From: Sphaerisporangium sp.
GTDB taxonomy: Bacteria > Actinomycetota > Actinomycetes > Streptosporangiales > Streptosporangiaceae
Length of the DNA stretch: 61,928 bases
Direction of reading: 5' to 3'
Assembly: GCA_025964675.1 (NCBI GenBank)
Contig: JAOPYI010000181.1
Span: 1-61,928, forward strand
Positions within the stretch are counted from its first letter, which is position 1; every line of letters starts with the position of its first letter. Shown one piece after another: positions 8,300 to 19,712 of this stretch. The position numbers and the translations under genes were made by a program. Under the pieces are notes generated by a model that saw only the letters and a program-made list of their open reading frames with translations, was not told the origin of the DNA and did no database searches.

Positions 8300-10387
8300 T
8301 CAGCTTTCCTTCGCCGGCTCGTGGTCCTTCTCCGGCTCGCCCGACGGGACGATCTCGGGGGCGCCGAGACGGATGGCGTCGGCCTCCTGGTCGGTGTCCT
8401 GCTCCTGCGACGCCCGCTCGGCCTCGACGCGCTTGGTGTAGTACTCGACCTCGCGCTTGACCTGCTCGGCGTCCCATCCGAGCGGCCCGGCCATCAGCTC
8501 GGCCGCCTCCTCCGCCACGGCGGTGCCCCGGTGGAAGGTCTCGATGGAGATGCGCGTACGCCGGGTGAGAGCGTCGTTGAGGTGGCGGGCGCCCTCGTGC
8601 GTGGCCGCGTAGACGATCTCGGCCCGCAGGTAGTCGTCGGCACCCGTTAGCGGCCGGGCCAGCGACGGGTCGCGCTCGATCAGGGCCAGCACCTCGTCGA
8701 TCAGCGAGCCGTACCTCTGCAGCAGGTGCTCGATCCGGGCGACGTGCAGGCCCGAGGAGCGCGCGAGCCTGTGGCGGGAGTTCCACAGCGCCTGGTAGCC
8801 CTCGGCGCCCACGAGCGGGATCGTGTCGGTGCAGGACGGGGGCACGCGCTGGTCCAGCCCGTGCGCGACCGCGTCCACCGCGTCCTTGGCCATGACGCGG
8901 TACGTCGTGTACTTCCCGCCCGCGATCATCACCAGGCCGGGCACGGGGTGGGTGACGACGTGCTCCCGCGACAGCTTGGAGGTCTCCTCGGACTCCCCCG
9001 CCAGGAGCGGACGCAGGCCCGCGTACACACCCTCGACGTCGTCACGGGTCAGGGGCACCGAGAGCACGGCGTTGATGTGGTCGAGCACGTAGTCGATGTC
9101 CTGGCGGGAGGCGGCCGGGTGAGCCTTGTCGAGGGACCACTGCGTGTCGGTGGTGCCGATGATCCAATGCCGTCCCCACGGAATCACGAAAAGCACCGAT
9201 TTTTCGGTGCGAAGGATGATTCCGGTGAGCGAGTGGATCCGGTCGCGCGGGACGACGAGGTGGACCCCCTTGGACGCGCGCACGTGGATCTGGCCGCGCC
9301 CGCCGACCAGCTCCTGGATCTCGTCGGTCCACACCCCGGTCGCGTTGACGACCTGCCGCGCGCGGACGTCGAACTCGTTGCCCGTCTCCAGGTCACGCAC
9401 CCGTACCCCGGTGACGCGCTCCCCCTCACGCAGGAAGCGGACGACCTTGGTCCGCGACGCGACCTGGGCCCCGTACGCGGCGGCGGTCCGCAGCATCGTC
9501 GCGACGTGCCGCGCGTCGTCCACCTGGGCGTCCCAGTACTGGACCGCGCCGGTGAGCGAGGACTTGCGCAGCGCGGGGGCGAGCCGGAGGGCGCGGCGCC
9601 GCGAAAGGTGGCGATGGCCCGGCACCCCTCGGGACAGGCCGGTGGAGAAGCCGAGCGTGTCGTACAGCGTCAGGCCGGCGCCGACGTACGGCCGCTCCCA
9701 GACGTGGTGGGTCAGGGGGAACAGGAACGGGACCGGGCGCACCAGGTGGGGAGCGATCCGCTGGAGGAGCAGCGCCCGTTCCTGCAACGCCTCCCGCACT
9801 AGGTCGAAGTTGAGCTGCTCCAGGTAGCGCAGGCCGCCGTGGATGAGCTTGGACGACCGGGAGGAGGTGCCGGAGGCGAAGTCTCGCGCCTCCACCAGAC
9901 CGACGGACAGGCCGCGGGTCACGGCGTCCAGCGCGACGCCGGACCCGACCACGCCGCCGCCGACCACGATCACGTCGAGCTCCTGCTCGGGGTCGGCCAT
10001 CCGGGCCAGCGCGGCGGATCTCTCGGCCGGTCCGATCCGCGCCGAGAACATCCCGCTGCCCCGCCGCACGACGCCGTCGCTCCGCTTGACGTCCACGGCC
10101 GCGCCGTCCCGCCGTACCGGGCCACCGTCGCCCTGAACGCCCGCGCCGTCCCGTACCCGGCCATCGCCATGCTGGACGTCCACGTCCACACCATCCCGTG
10201 CCTCGGTGTCGCTTCCCTCGTCGGACCTCACGCCGGCCGCACCCACCTGGGCCCTGACGCCGATGTCATCATCTCCCCGGGCCGCAGGCCCCGTCGTACC
10301 GCCCTGCCCGTTTTCCTCCGTCTCACTCTGCCGGGTCTGCCGGCCGTTCCCGTCCGGCCCGACCCCGCTGGCTGTGCGCGCTGTCAT
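8300..10387 (-). CDS. glpD: Aerobic glycerol-3-phosphate dehydrogenase with long N-terminal extension
   Basis: GlpD oxidises sn-glycerol 3-phosphate to dihydroxyacetone phosphate using FAD and passes electrons to the quinone pool. From about residue 130 the protein is a full-length family member: FAD-binding VVGGGVVGSG at 141-150, KLIHGGLRYLE, a second FAD segment IAGGKYTTYRVMAKDAVD, and the C-terminal DAO domain. Residues 1-112 are not part of the family: a low-complexity Gly/Asp/Arg/Val-rich segment with no predicted fold. The GTG/ATG-type start at 10387 has a strong AGGGGG seven bases upstream, supporting translation of the extension. Alternatives are Met113 (10051) and Met130 (10000), the latter near the usual family start. 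The C-terminal tail after about 660 is also charged and disordered. The neighbouring DeoR-family regulator may control it. Confidence 0.93.
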   Translation of the reverse strand: MTARTASGVGPDGNGRQTRQSETEENGQGGTTGPAARGDDDIGVRAQVGAAGVRSDEGSDTEARDGVDVDVQHGDGRVRDGAGVQGDGGPVRRDGAAVDVKRSDGVVRRGSGMFSARIGPAERSAALARMADPEQELDVIVVGGGVVGSGVALDAVTRGLSVGLVEARDFASGTSSRSSKLIHGGLRYLEQLNFDLVREALQERALLLQRIAPHLVRPVPFLFPLTHHVWERPYVGAGLTLYDTLGFSTGLSRGVPGHRHLSRRRALRLAPALRKSSLTGAVQYWDAQVDDARHVATMLRTAAAYGAQVASRTKVVRFLREGERVTGVRVRDLETGNEFDVRARQVVNATGVWTDEIQELVGGRGQIHVRASKGVHLVVPRDRIHSLTGIILRTEKSVLFVIPWGRHWIIGTTDTQWSLDKAHPAASRQDIDYVLDHINAVLSVPLTRDDVEGVYAGLRPLLAGESEETSKLSREHVVTHPVPGLVMIAGGKYTTYRVMAKDAVDAVAHGLDQRVPPSCTDTIPLVGAEGYQALWNSRHRLARSSGLHVARIEHLLQRYGSLIDEVLALIERDPSLARPLTGADDYLRAEIVYAATHEGARHLNDALTRRTRISIETFHRGTAVAEEAAELMAGPLGWDAEQVKREVEYYTKRVEAERASQEQDTDQEADAIRLGAPEIVPSGEPEKDHEPAKES

Positions 10388-10535
10388 TGCGATCCCCCTG
10401 GGGTGCGGCTTGTCGCGTTGTGTCCTATTTCTACCCGCGAGTAAATACCTGCATGCCGTGAGCGGACCCCACCGGGGATGGCGCTACCCAAAGTCCGCGC
10501 ATCATCCGTGACCTGCTCTCTCCACAGGCATCAAA

Positions 10536-10551
10536 CGTCACTGCGGTGACG
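10536..10551. promoter_or_regulatory. Inverted repeat upstream of glpD
   Basis: CGTCAC (10536-10541) and GTGACG (10546-10551) flank TGCG, about 150 bases upstream of the glpD start codon. It could be an operator for the adjacent DeoR-family protein or another regulator. The assignment rests only on symmetry. Confidence 0.3.
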
Positions 10552-10561
10552 CGCCACGTTC

Positions 10562-10589
10562 GGTAGATCTTCCGGCAGGTAGATCTTCC
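10562..10589. repeat. Direct repeat GGTAGATCTTCC x2
   Basis: Identical 12-base copies at 10562-10573 and 10578-10589, spaced 16 bases start to start, lie between the regulator gene and glpD. Their spacing (about 1.5 helical turns) and the central AGATCT palindrome are compatible with protein binding. No known regulator site is recognised. Confidence 0.4.
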
Positions 10590-10624
10590 CCGTGGGGCCG
10601 GACCCCCATGCCAAGGCACCGGGA

Positions 10625-11395
10625 TCACACTCTGATTACGTCGACCCCCGCGTCCGTGAACGACGCCGCGGCGGCGTCCGGGAGCCCCGCGTCGGTGATC
10701 AGCGTGTCGATCCGGTCGATGTCACAGATCTTCGCGAAGGCGCGACGGCCCACCTTGGACGCGTCCGCGACGGCCACGACGCGGGCGGCCCGGCCGATCA
10801 GCAGGTTGTTCACGCTGGCCTCACCCTCGTGGTGCGCGGAGGCGCCGAACCGGGCGTCGATGCCGTCGACCCCGAGGAAGGCGATGTCCAGGGTCACCTG
10901 CTCGATAACCCCGGAGGCGAGCGGGCCGATCAGCTCGTACGACTGCGGCCGCGCGACCCCGCCGGTGACGACGAGCTTGACGTTCTGCCGTACGGTCAGC
11001 TCCGCGGCGATGTTGAGCGCGTTCGTCACGACGGTGAGCTGGGCGCCCGGGTCGGAGCGCAGGGCCAGCGTCCTCGCCACCTCGGAGGTCGTCGTACCGC
11101 CGTTCAGGCCGACGACGGCCCCAGGGGGGACCAGTTCGGCCGCCGCCTCCGCGATGCGCTGCTTCTCTCCGGCGTGCCTGGCCGTCTTGTAGCGGAGGGG
11201 GAGGTCGTAGCTCACGCTCTGGGCGACGGCGCCACCGCGCGTGCGCATGAGCATCTGCTGCTGGGAGAGCTCGTCGAAGTCACGCCGGATCGTCGCGGTC
11301 GACACCTCGAGGGTGCCGGCGGCCTCCTCGACCGTCAGGCGCCCCTGCTGAGCGAGAAGCTCCAGTAAGGCGTTCCAGCGTTCATACCGGCTCAT
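10625..11395 (-). CDS. DeoR/GlpR family transcriptional regulator
   Basis: A 256-residue protein. The N-terminal 60 residues carry the DeoR helix-turn-helix (LLAQQGRLTVEEAAGTLEVS, then TIRRDFDELSQQQ) and the basic RTRGGAV that follows it. The rest is the sugar-phosphate sensor domain with NGGTTTSEVARTL and FLGVDGID. Such repressors usually respond to phosphorylated sugars. The gene is divergent from the SIS/nagA operon and co-directional with glpD, so both amino-sugar and glycerol phosphate metabolism are candidate targets. The divergent position favours amino-sugar control (AgaR-like). The ATG at 11395 is chosen; a GTG 18 bases upstream adds only six residues. Confidence 0.9.
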   Translation of the reverse strand: MSRYERWNALLELLAQQGRLTVEEAAGTLEVSTATIRRDFDELSQQQMLMRTRGGAVAQSVSYDLPLRYKTARHAGEKQRIAEAAAELVPPGAVVGLNGGTTTSEVARTLALRSDPGAQLTVVTNALNIAAELTVRQNVKLVVTGGVARPQSYELIGPLASGVIEQVTLDIAFLGVDGIDARFGASAHHEGEASVNNLLIGRAARVVAVADASKVGRRAFAKICDIDRIDTLITDAGLPDAAAASFTDAGVDVIRV

Positions 11396-11452
11396 GGTCC
11401 CAAAGCGTGACACACGGCCTGACTTCCCACACCACGACGCCCATCATCCGAT

Positions 11453-11474
11453 GCAGAATCGTGCTCATTTCTGC
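11453..11474. promoter_or_regulatory. Candidate operator in the regulator/amino-sugar intergenic region
   Basis: GCAGAA (11453-11458) and TTCTGC (11469-11474) form an inverted repeat with a 10-base spacer in the 120-bp divergent region. It is followed by an AT-rich stretch (TATAAA, CATAAT) that could hold the -10 of the SIS gene. Position and symmetry suit autoregulation by the DeoR protein; this is inferred, not matched to a known consensus. Confidence 0.4.
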
Positions 11475-11515
11475 TATAAAAAGTGCATAATAAATCAAAT
11501 TGGAGGTACCGGCCC

Positions 11516-12421
11516 GTGACAACCCACACCGAGACCGAGATCGCCTCTCAGCCCGCCTGCTGGAGCCGCGCGGTGGAGCTGGCCGGGTCCTCGGCCCTCC
11601 CCCGGCCAGGCGAGCGCGTGGCCGTCGTCGGCTGCGGCACCTCGTGGTTCATCGCCCAGGCCTACGCCGCCCTCCGGGAACGGGCCGGACACGGCGAGAC
11701 CGACGCCTTCGCCGCCTCGGAAGCCCCCCTCGGCCGGTCGTACGACTCGGACATCCCGCCCTCCCGGTCGTACGACCGGGTGCTGGCGCTGACCCGCTCC
11801 GGCACCACCACCGAAGTGCTGGAGCTCCTGCGCCGCCTCGGCGGTACGAGGACCACGGCCATCACCGCCGACCCGGACACGCCCGTCATGACAATCGCGG
11901 ACGAGGTCGTCGTGCTGGACTTCGCGGACGAGAAGTCGGTGGTCCAGACGCGGTTCGCCACCACGCAGCTCGCGCTGCTCCGCGCCCACCTCGGCGAGGA
12001 CCTCACCGATGCCATCGCCGACGTCGAGCGGGCGGTCTCCGAGCCGATCCCCGCCGATCTGGTCGGCGCCGAGCAGTTCTCCTTCCTCGGCCGGGGCTGG
12101 ACGTACGGGCTGGCGCAGGAGGCGGCGCTGAAGATGCGGGAGGCCGCGCGCTCGTGGACCGAGGCGTACCCGGCCATGGAGTACCGCCACGGCCCCATCA
12201 GCATCGCCGGACCGGGGCGCGTCACCTGGATGCTCGGCACGGCCCCCGAGGGCCTCGCGGGCGACGTACGGCGAGCGGGTGGCACGTTCATCACCCGGGA
12301 CACCGACCCGATGGCCGAGCTGGTACGGGTGCAACGGGTCGCGGTGGCCCGCGCGCACGCCCAGGGACTGGACCCCGACCAGCCGCTGCACCTCACCCGA
12401 TCTGTGATCCTGTCCTCATGA
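11516..12421 (+). CDS. SIS-domain sugar isomerase/deaminase (AgaS/GlmS C-domain-like)
   Basis: A 301-residue protein with two SIS (sugar isomerase) folds like the isomerase half of GlmS: VAVVGCGTSWFIAQAYAAL in the first, TRSGTTTEVLELL for phosphosugar binding, and FLGRGWTYGLAQEAALKMRE with EYRHGPISI in the second. The glutamine amidotransferase domain is absent, so it probably works in the catabolic direction, converting an amino-sugar 6-phosphate to a ketose phosphate plus ammonia, as AgaS does. The GTG at 11516 is preceded by GGAGGT with eight bases spacing, which decides the start over the upstream ATG at 11483. The stop overlaps the nagA ATG (ATGA), so the pair is coupled and together would process N-acetylated amino-sugar phosphates. 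Confidence 0.88.
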   Translation: MTTHTETEIASQPACWSRAVELAGSSALPRPGERVAVVGCGTSWFIAQAYAALRERAGHGETDAFAASEAPLGRSYDSDIPPSRSYDRVLALTRSGTTTEVLELLRRLGGTRTTAITADPDTPVMTIADEVVVLDFADEKSVVQTRFATTQLALLRAHLGEDLTDAIADVERAVSEPIPADLVGAEQFSFLGRGWTYGLAQEAALKMREAARSWTEAYPAMEYRHGPISIAGPGRVTWMLGTAPEGLAGDVRRAGGTFITRDTDPMAELVRVQRVAVARAHAQGLDPDQPLHLTRSVILSS

Positions 12422-13551
12422 GCATCACACTCGCCGACGCCCGCGTCGTGACCCCCGACGGTGTGCACGAGGGCTGGATCACCATCGAGGACGGCCGTCT
12501 CACCCACATCGGCCAGGGCCAGGCCCCCCGCGACGGGCACAGCCTGGCCGGGCGATACGTCGTGCCCGGGTTCGTCGACATCCACACCCACGGCGGAGCG
12601 GGCGGTTCGTTCCCCTCGGGCGACCAGGACGAGGCGCGGCGGATCGCGGCCTTCCACGCCGGGCACGGCACCACGACGATCATGGCCAGCCTGGTCACCG
12701 CGTCGCTCGCGGACATCGCCCGCGCGACGGCCGCCCTGGCCGACCTGTGCGACGACGGGCTGCTGGCCGGCATCCACTTCGAGGGGCCCTACATCGCGAG
12801 GTCACGCTGCGGCGCGCACAACCCCGCGCTGCTGCGCGATCCCTCGACCGGCGAGCTGGCCGACCTGCTGAAGGCCGGGCGCGGGCACGTGCGGATGCTC
12901 ACCATCGCCCCCGAGCTGCCCGGGGGCCTCGACGCCATCCGGGCCGCCGTGTCCGAGGGCGTGATCGCGGCCCTCGGGCACAGCGACGCCACGTACGAGC
13001 AGGCCATCGAGGCCATCGAGGCCGGCTGCACGGTCGCCACCCACCTGTACAACGCCCTGCCCCCGCTGCACCACCGCGAGCCCGGGCCGATGGCCGCGCT
13101 GCTCGAGGACGAGCGGGTGACGGTCGAGCTGATCAACGACGGGATACACGTGCACCCGGCGATGATGAGGCTGGCGGGCGCGGTCGCGGGCCCGAGCCGT
13201 ACGGCGCTCATCACCGACGCGATGGGGGCAGCGGGCATGGGCGACGGGACCTACCGGCTCGGGTCGATGGAGGTGGAGGTCTCGGGGGGCACCGCCCGGC
13301 TGGTGGAAGGCGGCGCCATCGCCGGGAGCACCCTGACCATGGACGTCGCCTTCCGGCGTGCCGTGCAGGAGGTCGGGCTGTCGGTGGCCGAGGCCGCCGA
13401 GATGGCCTCGCTCACCCCCGCCCGCGTGCTGGGCGTGGACGGCCGCGTGGGCTCGATCTCCGTCGGCAAGGACGCCGACCTGGTGGTACTCGACGACGAC
13501 CTCACAGTGCGAGGCGTCATGAGACACGGCACCTGGCTCACCTCCCCGTGA
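12418..13551 (+). CDS. nagA: N-acetylglucosamine-6-phosphate deacetylase
   Basis: NagA removes the acetyl group from N-acetylglucosamine 6-phosphate, feeding amino-sugar catabolism and cell-wall recycling. The 377-residue amidohydrolase has the metal-site HTH at 56-58 (FVDIHTHGGAGG), the glutamate segment IHFEGPYIA, HSDATYEQ, THLYNAL and the catalytic aspartate in LITDAMGAAG. It is a little shorter than typical NagA but complete. It overlaps the SIS gene by four bases; the deacetylated product would be the SIS enzyme's substrate. A 10-bp bidirectional hairpin follows the stop. Confidence 0.93.
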   Translation: MSITLADARVVTPDGVHEGWITIEDGRLTHIGQGQAPRDGHSLAGRYVVPGFVDIHTHGGAGGSFPSGDQDEARRIAAFHAGHGTTTIMASLVTASLADIARATAALADLCDDGLLAGIHFEGPYIARSRCGAHNPALLRDPSTGELADLLKAGRGHVRMLTIAPELPGGLDAIRAAVSEGVIAALGHSDATYEQAIEAIEAGCTVATHLYNALPPLHHREPGPMAALLEDERVTVELINDGIHVHPAMMRLAGAVAGPSRTALITDAMGAAGMGDGTYRLGSMEVEVSGGTARLVEGGAIAGSTLTMDVAFRRAVQEVGLSVAEAAEMASLTPARVLGVDGRVGSISVGKDADLVVLDDDLTVRGVMRHGTWLTSP

Positions 13552-13560
13552 CACCACCGA

Positions 13561-13597
13561 CCGCCCCGGCGCCTGGTAAAGGTCCTCGCCGGGGCGG
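13561..13597. terminator. Bidirectional hairpin terminator between nagA and guaB3
   Basis: CCGCCCCGGC (13561-13570) pairs with GCCGGGGCGG (13588-13597) in the 56-base gap between two convergent genes, so it can end both transcripts. Confidence 0.7.
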
Positions 13598-13607
13598 CAG
13601 GGCCGGG

Positions 13608-14726
13608 TCAGTGGACGTGGGGCGCTACGACGACCTCCACGCGCTGGAACTCCTTGAGGTCGGAGTAGCCGGCTGTGGCCATCGTGCGGCGCAGGGCGCC
13701 CATGAGGTTCATCGAGCCGTCGGCGACGCTGGAAGGGCCGTGGAGGATCTGCTCCAGGGTGCCGATGGTGCCGACCTCGACGCGGGCGCCCCTCGGCAGG
13801 TCGCCGTGGTGGGCCTCCGAGCCCCAGTGGTGGCCACGCCCCGGCGCCTCGGCGGCGCGGGCCAGCGGTGACCCGACCATGACGGCGTCGGAGCCGCAGG
13901 CGATGGCCTTGGCGATGTCGCCGGAGCTGGTCATGCCGCCGTCGGCGATCACGTGGACGTACCGGCCGCCCGACTCGTCGAGGTAGTCACGCCGGGCGGC
14001 GGCGACGTCGCCGATCGCCGTAGCCATCGGGACCGCCACGCCGAGCACGGTGCGCGTGGTGTGACCGGAACCACCGCCGAAGCCCACCAGCACGCCGGCG
14101 GCGCCCGTGCGCATCAGGTGGAGGGCCGCGGTGTAGGTGGCGCAGCCGCCCACGATGACGGGCACGTCGAGCTCGTAGATGAACTGCTTGAGGTTGAGCG
14201 GCTCCGCCCGGCCCGAGACGTGCTCGGCGGAGACCGTGGTGCCCCGGATGACGAAGATGTCGACGCCCGCGTCGATCACGGCCTTGTAGTGCTGGGCGGT
14301 GCGCTGGGGCGACAGCCGCGCGGCGGTCGTCACGCCGGCGGACCTGATCTCCTCGATGCGGCGGCCGATGAGCTCGTCGCTGATCGGGGCGGAGTAGATC
14401 GCCTGGAGCCGCTTGGTCGCGGCCTCCCCTCGCAGCTCGGCGACCTCCGACAGCAACGAGGCGGGGTCCTCGTAGCGGGTCCAGAGCCCTTCGAGGTCGA
14501 GCACCGCCAGACCGCCGAGGCGGCCGATGTCGATGGCGGTCTGGGGGGAGACGACGCTGTCCATGGGGCTGACCACGACGGGCAGCTCGAAGCGGTAGGC
14601 GTCGATCTGCCAGGCGATCGAGACCTCCTCGGGGTCACGCGTGCGCCGCGACGGCACGATGCCGATCTCGTCCAGCGCGTAGCCGCGGCGCCCGCTCTTG
14701 CCACGCCCGATCTCTACCTGAGTCAT
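13608..14726 (-). CDS. guaB3: GuaB3 family IMP dehydrogenase-related protein
   Basis: A 372-residue TIM-barrel protein related to IMP dehydrogenase but without the CBS pair found in the neighbouring GuaB. Conserved parts are PVVVSPMDSVVSPQTAIDIG, IADGGMTSSGDIAKAI and GSDAVMVGSPLARA. The position of the IMPDH active-site loop (GSICTTR in GuaB) reads GSGHTTRTVLG, so the nucleophilic cysteine appears to be a histidine. The actinobacterial guaB3-guaB2 gene order is preserved. Whether it is an IMP dehydrogenase, a GMP reductase or regulatory is unsettled from sequence. The start is ATG 14726 (MTQVEIGRGK); upstream sequence in frame is not conserved-looking. Confidence 0.92.
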   Translation of the reverse strand: MTQVEIGRGKSGRRGYALDEIGIVPSRRTRDPEEVSIAWQIDAYRFELPVVVSPMDSVVSPQTAIDIGRLGGLAVLDLEGLWTRYEDPASLLSEVAELRGEAATKRLQAIYSAPISDELIGRRIEEIRSAGVTTAARLSPQRTAQHYKAVIDAGVDIFVIRGTTVSAEHVSGRAEPLNLKQFIYELDVPVIVGGCATYTAALHLMRTGAAGVLVGFGGGSGHTTRTVLGVAVPMATAIGDVAAARRDYLDESGGRYVHVIADGGMTSSGDIAKAIACGSDAVMVGSPLARAAEAPGRGHHWGSEAHHGDLPRGARVEVGTIGTLEQILHGPSSVADGSMNLMGALRRTMATAGYSDLKEFQRVEVVVAPHVH

Positions 14727-14860
14727 GCTCTTGTCGTTCCCGTCGTTCGAAGAAGCCGCTGTGCTGTCTCGTCTGTACCCTCGTGCGGCGCCATATCGCG
14801 CTTTTCGTGCGCGCCACCAACGCCGCACAAGTGGTGGGTGCCTGATCCGGTCGGATGGCC

Positions 14861-16363
<1,503 letters not shown>

Positions 16364-16507
16364 TCAAGATGGGGAAAGGCGCCGGCCCCCTCGCTCAGTT
16401 TAGTGTCCTGCTGGTCACCGGCTCGGCAGCTCCTGTGGACAATCGGCGGTGCTCGAGCAAGCGCATCCCCAACACTTGCCCTCATCAGGGTAGGTGAGGG
16501 TCATAAG

Positions 16508-16894
16508 GTGGAATGCGTGCTGGAAGACGTCCCCCGCGACCCCTTCGCGGATGACCCTAACGACCCCACGGCGGCGCTGGGCGAGCTCGACGACTCCGAG
16601 CCGTTGACCTTGGCCGAGCGCGACGAGGCGCTGACCGACCTCGCCGACGTGGAGGTCTTCCGCTCGCTGTTAGAGCCACAGGGCGTGCTGGGGCTGGTTC
16701 TCGACTGTCCCGAATGTGGCGAACAGCATTACTTCGATTGGGATCTTCTCCGCGGAAACCTCAGGCAGATGATCGACCATGGGCGCCCACAGGTCCACGA
16801 GCCCGCCTTCGAGCCCGACCCGGGCGACTACGTGAGCTGGGAGTACGCCAGGGGCTACGTCGACGGGGTGATCGACACCGAGGAGGGCCACTGA
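16508..16894 (+). CDS. DUF5319 family protein
   Basis: A 128-residue acidic protein matching a conserved actinobacterial family found beside guaB and the sigma factor SigD in mycobacteria as well. Recognisable blocks are RDPFADDPNDPTAAL near the start, LDCPECGEQHYFDWDLLR with a CxxC pair, and [13 protein letters not shown] near the end. The CPEC pair with nearby His suggests a possible metal site. The start is taken as GTG 16508 with GAGGG about eight bases upstream; GTG 16517 is possible. Its 3' end overlaps the convergent RsdA-like gene by 40 bases. No biochemical role is known. Confidence 0.85.
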   Translation: MECVLEDVPRDPFADDPNDPTAALGELDDSEPLTLAERDEALTDLADVEVFRSLLEPQGVLGLVLDCPECGEQHYFDWDLLRGNLRQMIDHGRPQVHEPAFEPDPGDYVSWEYARGYVDGVIDTEEGH

Positions 16895-17061
16895 TCGACG
16901 TCGCCGGTGAGCGCGCGCAGCAGGCTCGCCGCGGCGTCGTCATGCTCGCAGAACGGCTCCCTGCGGGCGATCGCGTCGAGGATCGCGTCGGTCCTGAGCA
17001 CTTCGGGATCCGCCTCGGACCCCCGTTTTCGGACCGAACGCGCCGGATGCACAGCGGTCAA
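16855..17061 (-). CDS. Short RsdA-like anti-sigma factor candidate (68 residues)
   Basis: The protein has a central segment [17 protein letters not shown] followed by [15 protein letters not shown]. This resembles the sigma-binding N-terminus of RsdA, the membrane anti-sigma factor that holds SigD in mycobacteria. Canonical RsdA continues into a transmembrane helix and an extracytoplasmic part; here the protein stops at 68 residues with no hydrophobic segment. Its ATG overlaps the TGA of the sigma factor (ATGA), so the two are translationally coupled as expected for a sigma/anti-sigma pair. It overlaps DUF5319 tail to tail by 40 bases, which leaves no room for a longer version. Function is inferred from position and weak similarity. 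Confidence 0.65.
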   Translation of the reverse strand: MTAVHPARSVRKRGSEADPEVLRTDAILDAIARREPFCEHDDAAASLLRALTGDVDQWPSSVSITPST

Positions 17062-17681
17062 GCTATCGACTCCATGTCGGCCATCGCCCGAAGCCTGGCC
17101 AGCGCCCGATGCTGGGCGACGCGAACCGCACCTGGTGACATACCCAGTACGTTACCGGTCTCCTCGGCGGAGAGTCCCGACACCACCCTGAGAATGATCA
17201 GCTCGCGCTGGTTCTCCGGGAGGCGCGAGAGCAGCGCGCGGGCGTGCTCGGCCTCGATGTAGCGCACGACGGTCTCCTCCGGCCCGGGCCCCTGGTCGGG
17301 ACCGTCCGGCAGATCCTGGGTCGGCACGGCGGAGCGCACCGAGCTGCGGAGCGCGTCGGCCACCTTGTGCGAGGCGATGCCGAACACGAACGATGCGAAC
17401 GGGCGGCCCATGTCGCGGTAGCGCGGCAGCGCGGCCAGCACCGCGATGCACACCTCCTGGGCCACGTCGTCGGCTATGTGGTAGTGACCGGAGACCCGGC
17501 CCAATCGAGCACGGCAATAGCGCACCACCATCGGGCGCAACTGGCCCAGCAGTGATTCGATCGCGGTGCGATCCCCCTGTACGGCAAGGCTCGTCAGTTC
17601 CCTGAGGTCGGACTCATCCGATCTCGTCGCAAGCCTTACCCCAGTCTTGGCGTCGACGCTTCCCTCGGTCACGTTAGGCAT
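17058..17681 (-). CDS. ECF-type sigma factor of the SigD/ShbA group
   Basis: A sigma-70 family protein of 207 residues from ATG 17681. Region 2 is visible as [18 protein letters not shown] with [20 protein letters not shown], and region 4 as [17 protein letters not shown] followed by [18 protein letters not shown]. Sequence and setting (next to DUF5319, guaB and groEL) fit SigD of mycobacteria and ShbA of Streptomyces, which drives transcription of the principal sigma gene hrdB. The reading frame stays open to a TTG at 17765, and TACTGT at 17772-17777 is a likely -10 box, so the start could be 17765, 17711 or 17681; none has a strong Shine-Dalgarno. Coupled to the RsdA-like gene by a 4-base overlap. 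Confidence 0.9.
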   Translation of the reverse strand: MPNVTEGSVDAKTGVRLATRSDESDLRELTSLAVQGDRTAIESLLGQLRPMVVRYCRARLGRVSGHYHIADDVAQEVCIAVLAALPRYRDMGRPFASFVFGIASHKVADALRSSVRSAVPTQDLPDGPDQGPGPEETVVRYIEAEHARALLSRLPENQRELIILRVVSGLSAEETGNVLGMSPGAVRVAQHRALARLRAMADMESIA

Positions 17682-17931
17682 GATGCCCGCCACGATCGCG
17701 CATGTCGTCATAGTGAATGGATACGGATTGGTCACATTGACGCGACGATAACGGCGAGTAATCAAATGAACACAGTAGTGTTTGTATATTTCACTCGAGA
17801 ACCGAATTCGCTGGATATTTGTTAGATGTCGCGCCTGCTCGGAGGGCGCTCAGGGGCTGTCGCCGGACGCCGTGGCGGGACGATCGGTTTACCTGGCCGG
17901 TCAAATCAGTGGGGGCGAAAATCGATTCGAC

Positions 17932-17969
17932 AAAAAGCACGGCCCGCGCCTGGAGGAGGCGCGGGCCGT
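17932..17969 (-). terminator. Rho-independent terminator of groEL
   Basis: A perfect 12-bp stem (17939-17950 with 17958-17969) and seven-base loop, followed on the minus strand by GCTTTTTGTC. It begins 20 bases after the groEL stop. Confidence 0.9.
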
Positions 17970-17988
17970 ACTTCGACAATGATCGGGT

Positions 17989-19605
<1,617 letters not shown>

Positions 19606-19626
19606 TTAAGGTCCTCTCAGCATCAG

Positions 19627-19658
19627 AGCCCCGGGCCTTCAGAGAAGTACCCGGGGCT
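19627..19658 (-). other. Intercistronic hairpin between groES and groEL
   Basis: AGCCCCGGG (19627-19635) pairs with CCCGGGGCT (19650-19658). No U-tract follows, so processing or differential stability of the groES-groEL message is more likely than termination. The GCCCCGGG motif occurs again just after the groES stop. Confidence 0.5.
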
Positions 19659-19712
19659 TGACACGCATTTTTGTAAGGCTCCGTACTGATGGTCGCTTGC
19701 GCGCCCGGGGCT

